Positions 10,361 through 20,234 of a stretch of 64,000 nt of DNA are shown piece after piece. The translations under genes and the position numbers were made by a program. The notes below the pieces were generated by a model. That model did not search any database and was not told the DNA's origin. It was given only the letters and a program-made list of their open reading frames with translations. Numbering within the stretch: position 1 is the stretch's first letter; each line of letters starts with the position of its first letter. The DNA is from Rhizomys pruinosus (taxonomy: Eukaryota > Chordata > Mammalia > Rodentia > Spalacidae). The stretch is taken from assembly GCA_009823505.1 (NCBI GenBank), contig VZQC01005558.1, forward strand, positions 592,108 through 656,107, given 5' to 3'.

Positions 10361-11326
10361 CTTTTTTTTTTTCTTTTACGGGGATTACTATCTCTCAGAC
10401 TGTGAGCCTACATAGTTAAACTGCTTCTATAAAGTACTGTGCTATAGAAATAAGAAATGTAACTAATATAGAGTCAACACCAGGCTCTCAAAGACTGGCT
10501 CTTAACAGCTGCTCATAGAGTTATTTCAGGACTCTACAATCATGTCTACACACTAATCCATGCTTGGCAAAAGCAATTTGAAGGAAACCAGCAGAGTCAG
10601 GGGCTCCTTTATTTCTCTAAACCTAATCCCTAGATTCTGTGATATTTTTCACCCTTGAATAAAAGGGAAGGGTGAATCCTAGCTCCATTGTTGTGTGGGT
10701 TTTATGTTTGCTCCCAGATAACTGATACAGCATATCACACAGTCCAGAACTGCTGAGATACATCTTAGATCCCCCATGTCACAGAGCCCCCAAGACATGT
10801 CACAGAGCCCCCTCACACAGGTCACAGAGGCCACTCAAACAGGCCCCAGAGTGGACTTATCCTCAGAGGACATCGCTATATATATATATTATATATATAT
10901 ATATACTATTATATTATGTATATATATATCTATTATCACAATTAATCAATTGCAAAATGAAAGAACTCAGAAATTGTGAAGAGACTTATACTGTGATTTG
11001 TAAAGCAGCTATAATAAGAAATAAAAATTGTTCATTTGCTACTTTGACTCCCAAATCCATGTTGATGTCAAAATTTGAACTTAGACTTGTTGATCTGTAC
11101 ATGTCTGTGGGTTGTGAATGTGTGTGTAAAATAAAACTGAAAGGAGGTTTCTGGTCTTCTCTTTTTAGAGAGGCAAGAGCACAAAAAAAAAATGAGGATG
11201 CACCTTTCTCCTCCTTCCTTAGAAATAAGTAGATTATTAAAATTGGAAAAAATGGGAGCTGAAATTAGAAACATTGACTCTTTTAATGAAATTATCCTTC
11301 CTGAACTGCTTGCTATATTTGATTTT

Positions 11327-11575
11327 TTTTTTTTATTTTGGACAGGGTATCCCCATAGCCCAGTTGGTCTGAAACTCATTCTGTAGACCAGGCTGGCCTT
11401 GAACTCACAGAGATCTGCCTGCCTCTGCCTCCAGAGTTGGTGGAAGTTAAAGGCACGTGCCACCTACCTGGTTTAAATATGGTTCTTAGCCGCCATTAGG
11501 GGTGCTGGGAATTGAACCCCGGTCCTCTGCCAAAGGCAGTTGGTGCTCTTAATGCTGGACCCATCTCTCCAGCCC
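11327..11575 (-). mobile_element. B1-B2 composite SINE, third copy
   Basis: Same pair as at 5928-6177: the T-run and B1 blocks, then the B2 5' part ending at the ctggagagatggg equivalent. Small indels (for example near 11,495 and 11,530) separate it from the first copy. Confidence 0.88.
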
Positions 11576-11689
11576 TGCTATACTTGATATTTAACAGGAT
11601 GGTGGGTAATACCGCATCCAGTGTGTCAGTGTGTTACTTTGAATAGTTCTGAATAGTCTCTCTTTTTCTCAGCCCACCTCCTTGAAATA

Positions 11690-11885
11690 ATATTATATAT
11701 TTTTATTATATCTATATATATATATATATGATGTTCATTTCTTCATGTATTCTAGATTTATATATATTATATATAGCTATACTATATTGCTGATATGTAA
11801 TTTATATGTATTTTACCTTCTGTATGCCTGCCAGCATTTCATATATATATATATATATATTATATATCTATATATATATTATAGA
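11690..11885. repeat. AT-rich tract after the third copy
   Basis: Mixed TA repeats with short unique islands. The islands are found inverted at 6500-6650. Confidence 0.8.
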
Positions 11886-12805
11886 AATCAAGCACCATGC
11901 ATGTGATACATTTAAACAGATATCACAGGTAATTCTCAGTTTTTGTGGTTGAATATATATATTTATTTTTAATTATTATTATTTGTTTATTTTTAAGGGA
12001 TTCTACAATATAATAACACAATTGTTTTCGGATAACATTTATGTTGCTCAGTTTGCCATACAATTAGGTAATTGATGCATTTTGCAAGTATCTATGTCCA
12101 AATTTTGAACAACCCAAGGTTCCCATAGTCCAGTTGGAGAAGCTTGTATGCACAGGCATGTTGAATATATATTTATATTCTGGAAGTCCTAATTTGGAGT
12201 CCTGCTCTGATCAACAGCACTAGATTCCTGAGTGTGACTGTGTTATAGTTCACATTTCTGGTTATTAAGAGGGTAGTTCTGTTTTCTTCCTATTCTGACA
12301 TCTGTTACTGAGGAATAGTGAGAGCATGCCCTGCCCTGTGGAGAAGAGGGAGTGAGCACACATCAGGTTCTTTTGAAGGACAAGACCAGGCTATGGGGGT
12401 GTTAGTGAAGGCCTGGGTGTCTCCTTTGTCCCTCCTTATTCATTTTTGCTACCTATTTTCTTTATTATTTACTCTGATACAGAACAATGGATTTTTTTAT
12501 CCTACTGATGGACATTCATTTTGCATGTCAGATAAAAGAGGATCTTTCTCTCCAGAGTTCCCTTTAATTCTGCCACTTAGAAATTTTAAATGGATGCTTC
12601 CTAAATTCTGTCTATGTTGTTTCTTTAAAAATCATCAAGAACAACAAATGAATTTCACCTGATTAAATGGTAGAGACAGAAAGTGTTGACAGGCTTTTAT
12701 TTTCATGGGAATTAAGGTAAAACTATTAATTGTCAAATTTTAGGCACAGGTACAAAGAATGACAATGTAATTTTTCTCCAAGTAGTCTCTAAATAAAAAT
12801 TTACT
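11886..12805. other. Intergenic, no feature recognised
   Basis: AT-rich at the left, otherwise unremarkable. The frame at 12,318-12,662 (114 codons) has no recognisable domain and no sign of splice structure that I can support. Confidence 0.5.
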
Positions 12806-12807
12806 TG

Positions 12808-12925
12808 CCAGCACTCAGGAGGCAGAGGCAGGCAGATCTCTGTGAGTTCAAGGCCATCTGGTCTATATAGTGAGTTCCAGGATAGCTGGAGCTACTGGGA
12901 GACCCTGTCTCAAAAATGCCAAAAA
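12808..12925 (+). mobile_element. B1 SINE
   Basis: Contains the B1 blocks 'gcactcaggaggcagaggc', 'gcagatctctgtgagttc', 'agttccaggatagctggag' and 'gagaccctgtctcaaaaa'. The first ~30 bp of a standard B1 are missing. Confidence 0.92.
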
Positions 12926-13624
12926 CATTTTACTTGCAATTTACTGAGTATATTTTTCTATTAATAGCACTGCTTTCAATGAAATACTAGTTAGACTTAT
13001 TACTTACTATCAGCATTATGTGTGTGTGGGGGGTGCAGGAAAATAAACCTCACATTTATTATTTTATTTTCTATGTACTAAGGGAAATGCAATTTGAAAA
13101 CCTCTAATTTTGAGTACAGATGCTTTTTGACCTAAGATGAGGTCGCATTCTGATAAACCAGGATTTGAAGATTTCAGAATACACTTGGCTCACATAACAT
13201 CAAAGTTCAGCAGCAGGTACAGGAAGCATATTGCTTGTTTGCCCTGTGATGGAGGGGCTGCTGAGACCTGTGCTTCCTACTGCTGCCCACATGGCCAGAG
13301 AGTACCTCACTTCCCATTAATAGCTGCAAAATGACAGAATCAAGACCCAATTATGCACATTCTACTAGATACCCATTGCTTTTGTGCTATTGTAAAGACC
13401 AAACAATCTCTCTCCATGGGCCCAGGGATTGCCTTTGATGTGGTTCTGGGAAGCCTGCCCCATCATCTCTACTTCCCACTCAGTTCCTATTTCTGGATTC
13501 TAGTGTGGCTTTGCAAATTGGTAATCTGTCTGTAGAGATTCTATGTAAGTAATTTACATTGTAAGATCATAGTTTATTTTACTGTTTTATTAAATCAACC
13601 CTTAAAGACGTCTTATTCCCATAG
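12926..13624. other. Intergenic, no feature recognised
   Basis: No repeat or coding signal that I can support; the frames at 13,137-13,535 are short and featureless. Confidence 0.5.
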
Positions 13625-13639
13625 ATAAGCGCATCTTTC

Positions 13640-13884
13640 TTTTTTTTTAAATTATATTTATTTCTGTATGTATATGAATGTACTGTTTGCATGTAGGTTT
13701 GTGCACCCATGTCGTGCAATGCCGCGGAGGTCAGAAGAGGGTGTCAGATTCCCCTGGAACTGGAGTTCTCCTGGAATTGGAGGTTCAGAAGGTTCTTGGC
13801 CACCATGTGGGTGCTGGGGATCAAACCTGGGTCCTCTGTAAGAGCGGTCGGCACTCTTAACCACTAGGCCATCTCTCCAGCCCA
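13640..13884 (-). mobile_element. B2 SINE with target-site duplication
   Basis: Full-length element on the minus strand: 5' gggctggagagatggcctag, box B-like 'ggtttgatcc', and a 3' part carrying the window's recurrent 'ttgcacgacatgggtgcac' motif and an A-rich tail. It is flanked by 15-bp direct repeats, ataagcgcatctttc at 13,625-13,639 and ataagtgcatctttc at 13,885-13,899 (one mismatch). This is the mark of L1-driven target-primed insertion. Confidence 0.95.
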
Positions 13885-13899
13885 ATAAGTGCATCTTTC

Positions 13900-14595
13900 A
13901 ACTCTCATCAAAGAAGCTTCTTTCTGTAGTAAATAGTGATTCACGCAAAGATCCACAACTCTTTAAGATGCAGATACCAATGCTGTAAATTCACATGAAC
14001 AGAGTCCCAAGAGCTTGTAGGATTCATTTCCAATTGATCTTCCACCACCTCCCTAGCTCTTACAATCATTCTGCTTGAAGAAGCTTCTTTAATGATAGTC
14101 AAGAGGCTCATTTGTGTCCTCCTGCCTTCTTGCTCTATGTTGCATGAGTCTTAGGTGTAGGTGTTACATTTTAGATATGTCACTTAGGTTTGGGAAATTC
14201 ATAGATAATGTCTGTGTATGCCCATGCAACAGGAAGCCAGGAACTCAAAAGGGCATGGATGGCCCTGCTGTAGAGAATAGGAGTCTACACAGTGTGGTTT
14301 CATGGACAGGTCACCTATATAGAGCTTCATTCAACCACACAAGGCTCAGGGAACACTGCTGAAGCAAAGGCAGAAAGATTGTAAGAGCCAGGGAGGTGGT
14401 GCAAGACCAAAGGGAAATGATACCTACAAAGCCCTGGGACTCTGTTCATGTAAACCTACAGCATTGATATCAGTATGGAAAACCCATGCAAGCTCAGCTG
14501 GACAAAAGCTCAGCACAGAACTGCAGAAACAGGTAGCAGAGCCCAACATTGGCTGAAGAAATATAGGCAGCTGATTGCAGTTGGATGAGGAAGAA
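13900..14595. other. Intergenic, no feature recognised
   Basis: No supported coding or repeat signal. The frame at 14,114-14,362 shows no recognisable domain. Confidence 0.5.
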
Positions 14596-14599
14596 CTGG

Positions 14600-14850
14600 C
14601 CTTCTTTAGGAAAGGGACTCCAGATAGGCTGACGAGAACTCAGGGGATGAGCTGGCAATGAAAAGTGAGGGGAATAGTTTGGCTCAATGGACCCTAGCGC
14701 AAATGACAGAATGTGTGAACTCTGGGTGTGTGTGGGCGGATGGGAAGGGGCTGTTGGAGGATGTAATGGAGAAGCAGGTATAAAGGTGATTAAGACTGAT
14801 TGAAAAATTATGCACGAAACACATAAAATAATTCAATAAAATTTATAATA
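14600..14850 (+). mobile_element. LINE-1 3'UTR end, diverged
   Basis: Matches the layout of the L1 tail at 63.17-63.42 kb: 'gaggaagaactgg', 'ctccagataggctga', 'gacagaatgtgtgaa', a G-rich stretch, and an end with 'acgaaacacataaaataattcaataaaa'. No ORF2 remains. Confidence 0.65.
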
Positions 14851-14854
14851 AAAA

Positions 14855-15485
14855 TTCTCAAACAATGAAAAAGGAACATCTAGTCTAAGAAGTTGATCTG
14901 GTTGTCTAGAGGCAGGGGTGATGTCGGAGACATGTCAGAACATCCCTGCCTGTGAATCGACTTGTGTGGAAAGAGCATTATCATGGAAAGCATGAGATAG
15001 CAAGACAAAGCAGGTCATACACCTGCTGAACATCTGTACAGCCATGCAGGTGCACTTCTAGAACTCACAGAACATGCTATTCAGAATGATTGACAACCTG
15101 TCTATTATGCATGATTTCAGGGGAGTGCTTCTAGACTTGAGACTTACTTATGGGTCTCCAACTAACGTTAAAAATTGTTTCTGATAAAGTTTCACTTGAG
15201 AGATTGGAAATTCATATAAGATATTTGAATGTAGTCTCTTGCTTTCAATTCAGTTCATTTGTTTCTATAATGAATTGACATTGATCAGAATTCCAATTTT
15301 TAAATTAAAATTACTAGAATAATTTTTTTCTTTTTACCTTTCCTAAAAGTTACCACTGGTAAATAAAGGTCATTTTACAAGCTACCAATCCTGAGTATCT
15401 AAATTGCCATGGAGTGTGATATTCTGAGGTCAAAATGCCTGGATTAAGCTGAATCACTACTTATTAATTAGATAACCATCGTCCC
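14855..15485. other. Intergenic, no feature recognised
   Basis: AT-rich non-coding sequence with no repeat that I can name. Confidence 0.5.
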
Positions 15486-15486
15486 G

Positions 15487-15875
15487 GTTTGGTTTTATGT
15501 TGCTGTAATAAAACATTGATCTAAACAAATTTGGGGGAGAAAAATGTTTATTTCTGTTTACAGGTTATGGTTCATCATTAAGGAAAGCCAAGCAGGAACT
15601 CAAGGTAAGAACCTGGAGGCAGGACTTGAAGTAGAAAACACGGAGGAAGCTACTCAGTGGCTTGCTCCCAGATTCGTGTTCAGTTATCCTTCTTATACAG
15701 CCCGAGCTCACCTATTAGGGATGGTAATGCTCACAGTGGGCTGGGCCCTCATATATCAATTACCAAAAACAATTCCTTATAGACATGGCCAGTTTCCTCT
15801 CTCAGGAGGAAATTCCTCAATTGATGTTCCCTCTTCCTAGAGGAGTTTGAGTTGTGTAAAGCTGACAGCTAAAGC
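15487..15875 (+). repeat. ~400-bp rodent interspersed repeat, copy 2
   Basis: Shares the ordered blocks of the copy at 2.6 kb: 'gttgctgtaataaaacattg', 'caggaactcaagg', 'aacctggaggcaggact', 'cacagtgggctgggccctc' and 'ggaggaaattcctcaattga'. It is decayed. The open frame at 15,544-15,840 falls inside it and is not a gene. Confidence 0.75.
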
Positions 15876-16132
15876 TACAACAACCAGGAAGGAGGCTGTG
15901 CACCATGCCAGCCCTGTGTGCACACCACAGTGAGCATGCTGGTAGAGCTTAACATTTCTTACAGAGTTCTGAGGGTTGAGTGAGTTAATGATATGCAGAT
16001 TTTAGAACAGTATTTAACCAAGAGTAAAAGGTATGCATGGGTAACTGATGTCATTTCCATTATCTGCAAAGCCCCTTACTCTTTCTCCTTGATGTGAATT
16101 GTATTCCAGAACTTGAGAATGTTAAGCCATCT

Positions 16133-16236
16133 CTAACACTAACACTAACACTAACACTAACACTAACACTAACACTAACACTAACACTAACACTAACAGT
16201 AACACTAACACTAACACTAACACTAACACTAACACT
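16133..16236. repeat. (CTAACA)n hexamer array, telomere-variant type
   Basis: About 17 tandem units of ctaaca, i.e. TTAGTG on the minus strand. That is one base away from the vertebrate telomere unit TTAGGG. A single unit variant (aacagtaac) lies near 16,194-16,203. The minus-strand frame through it reads Val-Ser repeats and is not a gene. Confidence 0.97.
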
Positions 16237-16274
16237 CGCCAAGGTTTATCCGATCCTTGCTTAACTAGGAAAGC

Positions 16275-16412
16275 CTGAGAAGTAGGACCAGGAGATGGCT
16301 CAGCAGGTAGAGACATTTGTGTGCTGGCTTGATAACCTGAGTCAGATCCCCAGATCCCACAAGGTGGCAGGAGAGACCGACTCCTCAGAGTTTTTACCTG
16401 ATCATGCCTGTG
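16275..16412 (+). mobile_element. tRNA-derived SINE (B2/B4-like)
   Basis: Shows 'accaggagatggctcagcag' (box A side), 'gataacctgagtcagatcccc' (box B side) and a 'gaccgactcctcagag' block. It leads into a CA microsatellite in place of a poly-A tail. The subfamily is uncertain. Confidence 0.75.

Positions 16413-16460
<48 letters not shown>
16413..16460. repeat. (CA)n microsatellite
   Basis: About 23 CA units, directly at the 3' end of the SINE. Antisense frames of Cys-Val repeats come from it. Confidence 0.97.
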
Positions 16461-16904
16461 GTGAATAAAGACATAATTTTAGATAAGCAAACACCAGGAA
16501 AGTGGTCCCTGCCCTTGGCTGCTTCTCCATCCTGACATCCACACAACTCTGCAGAGTGGCTTTTGTTCTTTGACTCCTTTGGCCTGAATTTCCTGCTCAT
16601 ATTCTCTTCAGTCCCTTTTGTCACCATTCTTGGCTTTGTCCATTGGAAAATATGTTTTGGGTAGAGTGAAGGTAGATGATATATGACTAAGCTAGTCTTA
16701 TAAAGTCTGATAATGACTCAGATATTCTGACTCAAATTGGAATATTTTTCTGATGCTTGGGACTCAACCTCTGTTTGGTGCTTTAGTGTCACTGATCCAT
16801 ATTTCAGAATCATGGGTGGGAAGATCAACTGGATGATGTATGAATTTGAGGGATGGTGCTTTCTCTACATCTGTATCCATTTCACTTATTCTAGGTAATG
16901 GTCA
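16461..16904. other. Intergenic, no feature recognised
   Basis: No coding or repeat signal that I can support. Confidence 0.5.
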
Positions 16905-17140
16905 CTTCTTTTTATTAAGCATTGTATATTTTTATTATATAAATGTTTTGTCCTTACCTTATGTATGCATACCACATGAGTGCAGTGCCTACAGAGGTCC
17001 AAAGAGGGCCAGATCCCATAGAACTGGAATTATGGACCATTGTATGTAGCTATGTAGGTGTTGGGAACTAATCCCAGGTTTTACCCAAGGGCAGCCAGTG
17101 CTTTTAACTGCTGAACCACCACTCCAGCCCCAGTAATGAT
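16905..17140 (-). mobile_element. B2/B3-type SINE, diverged
   Basis: On the minus strand it opens with 'ggggctggagtggtggttcagcag' (a diverged SINE head), then 'ttaaaagcactggctgccc' and 'gggattagttcccaacacc', and ends in an AT-rich tail. The divergence suggests an older copy than the B2 elements at 13.6 and 27.6 kb. Confidence 0.75.
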
Positions 17141-17144
17141 CACT

Positions 17145-17955
17145 TCTGTTAGCTTTATTGTTTTCAGATGGGACCACTAGAAGTTCAGGAGTAAATTTTT
17201 TTTCCTTCTCTCCACTTCTCTCTCTCTCCCTGCCCCCATGCATGTATGTTTAAAAACAACAAGAAGAACTCTGTGACACTAGTCTAGCTGCTTTGTCAAG
17301 GTCTTACAAACATGAGAATTATTAAGGCAAGTCCTCTGAGGATCTTCGTCTCTAATGAGGAAGAAAATGCACCAGTATTTGTAGCATGAAAACACAGAAA
17401 GGCAATATAATGACCACAGAAGTTCGGGCGCTCTGGGCTCAGATGAGCCCGGAGTTCTCACTACCCTACTGCTCCGTGTGCTTTCTTATTCTCACTCTTG
17501 CTGTCCTCTGTTCTGTACTGTCATTCCTTGGGATGAGAACACACAAAGAGGAATCACAGTGTCGACCTCTGTAGCCACTGGATGCTCTGCACTTCCTCAC
17601 ACAAATGGTAGGTGTCAGCAAGTTACTACTTGTTGACTGAATACAATCAAAGCCGTAGACAGAGTACATTTGCCTGCTTATTTCTCTTTAAAAAAAATCA
17701 GCATTATAACTCCCTGTTGAAATCAGGCAAACCTTGTAGTATTTAAATAAGATTTGCCCATGACCAAAGTCTTAGATACTTACTGTCATAGCTTCAAAAG
17801 AATAATGATTAAAAAATTTGAAGTAGTTATTACAAAGGCACCTAGTTTCCTATGATTTCCAGAATGGAGAAGAAGTACCACTTCCAGAAAAGCTAAAGCT
17901 AAAAGATGATTTCTCCATCTTCCAGAGGTTGAATTATAGACAGTGTGTTTCTTTC
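17145..17955. other. Intergenic, no feature recognised
   Basis: Four overlapping short frames on both strands (17,279-18,004) have no recognisable domain and look like chance frames. Confidence 0.5.
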
Positions 17956-17957
17956 CT

Positions 17958-18335
17958 AGTTTGTCTTCTGTTGCTGTGATAAACACTACCAGTCTCAAAA
18001 GCAACTTGGGGGGAAAGGGTTCATTTCATCTTATAGGTTACAGTCTACCATCGAGGGAAATCAGACACGTATTCATGATAGGAGGCTGGGACTGAATCAG
18101 AGATGGAGGAGGTACTGCTCTGTTCCCAGGCTTATGATTTTATACAGCACAGGCCCATTTTCCCAGGAAGGGTGACACCCACAGTGGCCTGGGCCCTCCT
18201 ACATAATGTATCAGTCCAGAAAATGTCCCACAGACACAGTTACAGGCCAGTTTGATGAAGGAAATTCCTCCTTTGAGATTCTTTCTTCCCAGCTATGTCT
18301 AGGTTTGTGTCAAGGATAGCTAGGACAATTGCTTT
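17958..18335 (+). repeat. ~400-bp rodent interspersed repeat, copy 3
   Basis: Ordered blocks 'tgttgctgtgataaacact', 'aagcaacttggggggaaagg', 'cccacagtggcctgggccct', 'aaaatgtcccacagacacag' and 'tttgtgtcaaggatagct' identify the same family as the copies at 2.6 and 15.5 kb, here fairly complete. Confidence 0.8.
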
Positions 18336-18494
18336 CCTGTCTTCTAAGGAAACACTAATAAGAAGCTGAAATAGATAAACTTTATCAGTGTATATATTTT
18401 AAATTAGTAGATAAAAATTGTACATATTTATCATGTGAAACATGATGTTTGAACTTGACTGGGTAGGAATTAACATATATGATAGAAATCATAA

Positions 18495-18600
18495 TATCCA
18501 TCAGAGGGGCTCAGAGAAGGTGCAGATCGGTGAGGGGGTCTAAACACGATCAAGGTGTATTGTACGAAATGCACAAAAACTCAATAAAAGCTTTAAACAA
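18495..18600 (+). mobile_element. Short LINE-1 3' end
   Basis: Ends in 'gtacgaaatgcacaaaaac' followed by 'tcaataaaagc', the same closing pattern as the other L1 tails in the window. Only about 100 bp remain. Confidence 0.5.
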
Positions 18601-18691
18601 TTATGGTGCTTGAAACCATGCATATTCTGAAAATTGCCCAATTTAAGCAAATTAATAAATATTACCTAACATACTTAGTATTATGTTTTTA

Positions 18692-18842
18692 GGCCAGGCG
18701 TGGTGGTGCACGCCTTTAATCCTAGTACTCAGGAGGCAGAGGCAGGTAGATCTCTGTGAGTTCAAGGCCACCCTAGTCTACATAGCAAGCTCTGGGCCAG
18801 CTGGAACTAAAGGGAGACCCTGTCTCGAAAAGACCAAAAAAA
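18692..18842 (+). mobile_element. B1 SINE
   Basis: Nearly complete: opens with ggccaggcgtggtggtgcac, then 'cctttaatcctag', 'gaggcagaggcaggtag' and 'gagaccctgtctcgaaaag', with an A-rich tail. The frame at 18,683-18,892 is its translation, not a gene. Confidence 0.95.
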
Positions 18843-19027
18843 GATTTATTTTTTATTTTATCTTTATGAGTATTTTGCCTACATGTATGTAAGTACGCAT
18901 GTCCTACAAGATTTGTTGAGAACAGTTGCACCTGTATTCATTAGAAATTGTGACCTATGATTTTTTTCTTGTACTATCTTCGTGTAGCTTTTGTGTTAGG
19001 ATAATCGTCTTTCTAAAACTGACTGGG

Positions 19028-19170
19028 GCTCTGTGTGGTGGCACATACCTTTAATCTCAGCACTTGGGAGATAGAGGCTGTGGCCCTCTGTGAGATAATA
19101 AAAAGCCCAGTGTGGTCTACATAGCAAATTCTAGGCCAACTGAGACTATTTCAAAAAATAAACCAAAACA
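19028..19170 (+). mobile_element. B1 SINE, old copy
   Basis: Recognisable 'gtgtggtggcacatacc', 'tttaatctcagcacttggg' and 'gtggtctacatagcaaattc' blocks, with an internal disturbance around 19,080-19,105. More diverged than the B1 at 18.7 kb. Confidence 0.85.
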
Positions 19171-19289
19171 AATGAAAAAAATGATTTGGAAAATATCTTT
19201 CCTTCAAATTTTTAGAAGAGTTAGAATGTTTCTTTTTACTGTTTGTTAGAACTCAGCACTGAGTCCACGGCATCATGGGCATGTATTTG

Positions 19290-20230
19290 ATGAGCTTTAG
19301 CCTCTGTCCTCATTATTAATTTGTTCAGATTTTCTATTTCTACAGGATTTTGTTTTATATATTTTGAATATGGGGACTTATTTATTTATTCCTACCTTAT
19401 CCAAATGGATGAACCCGTGGCTACTCCTGATGGCTTTCTGATACAAACTTGGTGTTGATTACATCTCTTTGTCGATTTCTGATTTTATCTATAAACTGAC
19501 ACTCATTTTCTTTTAGTTTCTGTGGTTAATCTAGCTAAATGTTTTTCAACATTTTTATCCTTTCAATCATCTCTTTGCTTCATTCACCTTTTTATTTTCC
19601 TTCCTTCTAGCAACCTTTGACCTTAATTTATTTTTCATTCTCCTGTTCCTTGAACTTTAATGTTATGTTGTTTATTTCAAATTGATCTTTTCTGATGTAG
19701 AATATTTTTGCCATAAACTTTTCTTTTAGAACTGTTTGGGCTGTATGCCATGTTTCATATATTATACATCAATATTTGTTTATTTAGTTTTTTTTACTAT
19801 CTTCCCTTTTAATTTTTTCTTTGGCTCATTAGTTGTTCAAACCTCGTACAATTTCTACATATTTGTGAATTTTCTGAAGTTGTGGCTCTTGTTGATTTGT
19901 GCTTTCATACCATCATGATAAGAAGCTGGGTATGATTTCAGTCTTTCCAAACTTGTTAAGCTCTGTTTTAGGGACTAACAGATCTGTTGCAGAGATTGTT
20001 CTTATACTTTGAAAAATGTCCATCCTGTTGCAGAGGATGGAATGTTCATTATTTGTGGTCCTTTTATCAGTAAAGTGGAGTTCATGTTTGATGTTTCCTT
20101 AATGACTTTGCATCTTGAAGATCTATCTGATTACTCCTGGGGTGAGCCTACTGAATTTTCACATGAACCCTATTTATACTGAATCACATACTCCAGATCT
20201 ATTAGAATGTTTGCTTTTGTGAATCAGAAA
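19290..20230 (-). mobile_element. Ancient LINE-1 ORF2 fragment
   Basis: The T-rich plus strand reads, on the minus strand, as strongly decayed L1 ORF2 without a usable frame. The order of landmarks is that of L1 ORF2 running right to left. Examples are the 'ttctatttctacaggatt' word near 19,336 and the 'catgtttcatatatta' word near 19,750. Compared with the other L1 copies in the window this one predates them. Confidence 0.7.
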
Positions 20231-20234
20231 TTGG

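Larger units (their letters stand above)
10381..11890 (+). repeat. Third, partial copy of palindrome 1 arm
   Basis: 10,381-11,690 repeats 4993-6290 in the same direction, with scattered single-base indels. 11,700-11,860 then continues into sequence whose reverse complement opens the right arm at 6490-6700. It contains a TA tract (10,876-10,935) and a B1-B2 SINE composite (11,327-11,575). Confidence 0.92.

Noticed and set aside
10340..10380. Sequencing adapter at the junction near the N
   Set aside because: The stretch has a (TG)n and T-rich words but no adapter sequence that I can recognise.
13640..13884. tRNA gene
   Set aside because: The box A/B-like sequences belong to B2 SINEs with A-rich tails and target duplications. 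The same holds for the other B2/B3 copies.
16133..16236. CRISPR array
   Set aside because: Units are six bases with no spacers, in a rodent genome.
16060..16460. Open frames of Val-Ser and Cys-Val repeats
   Set aside because: They are translations of the hexamer array and the (CA)n tract and carry no coding signal of their own.
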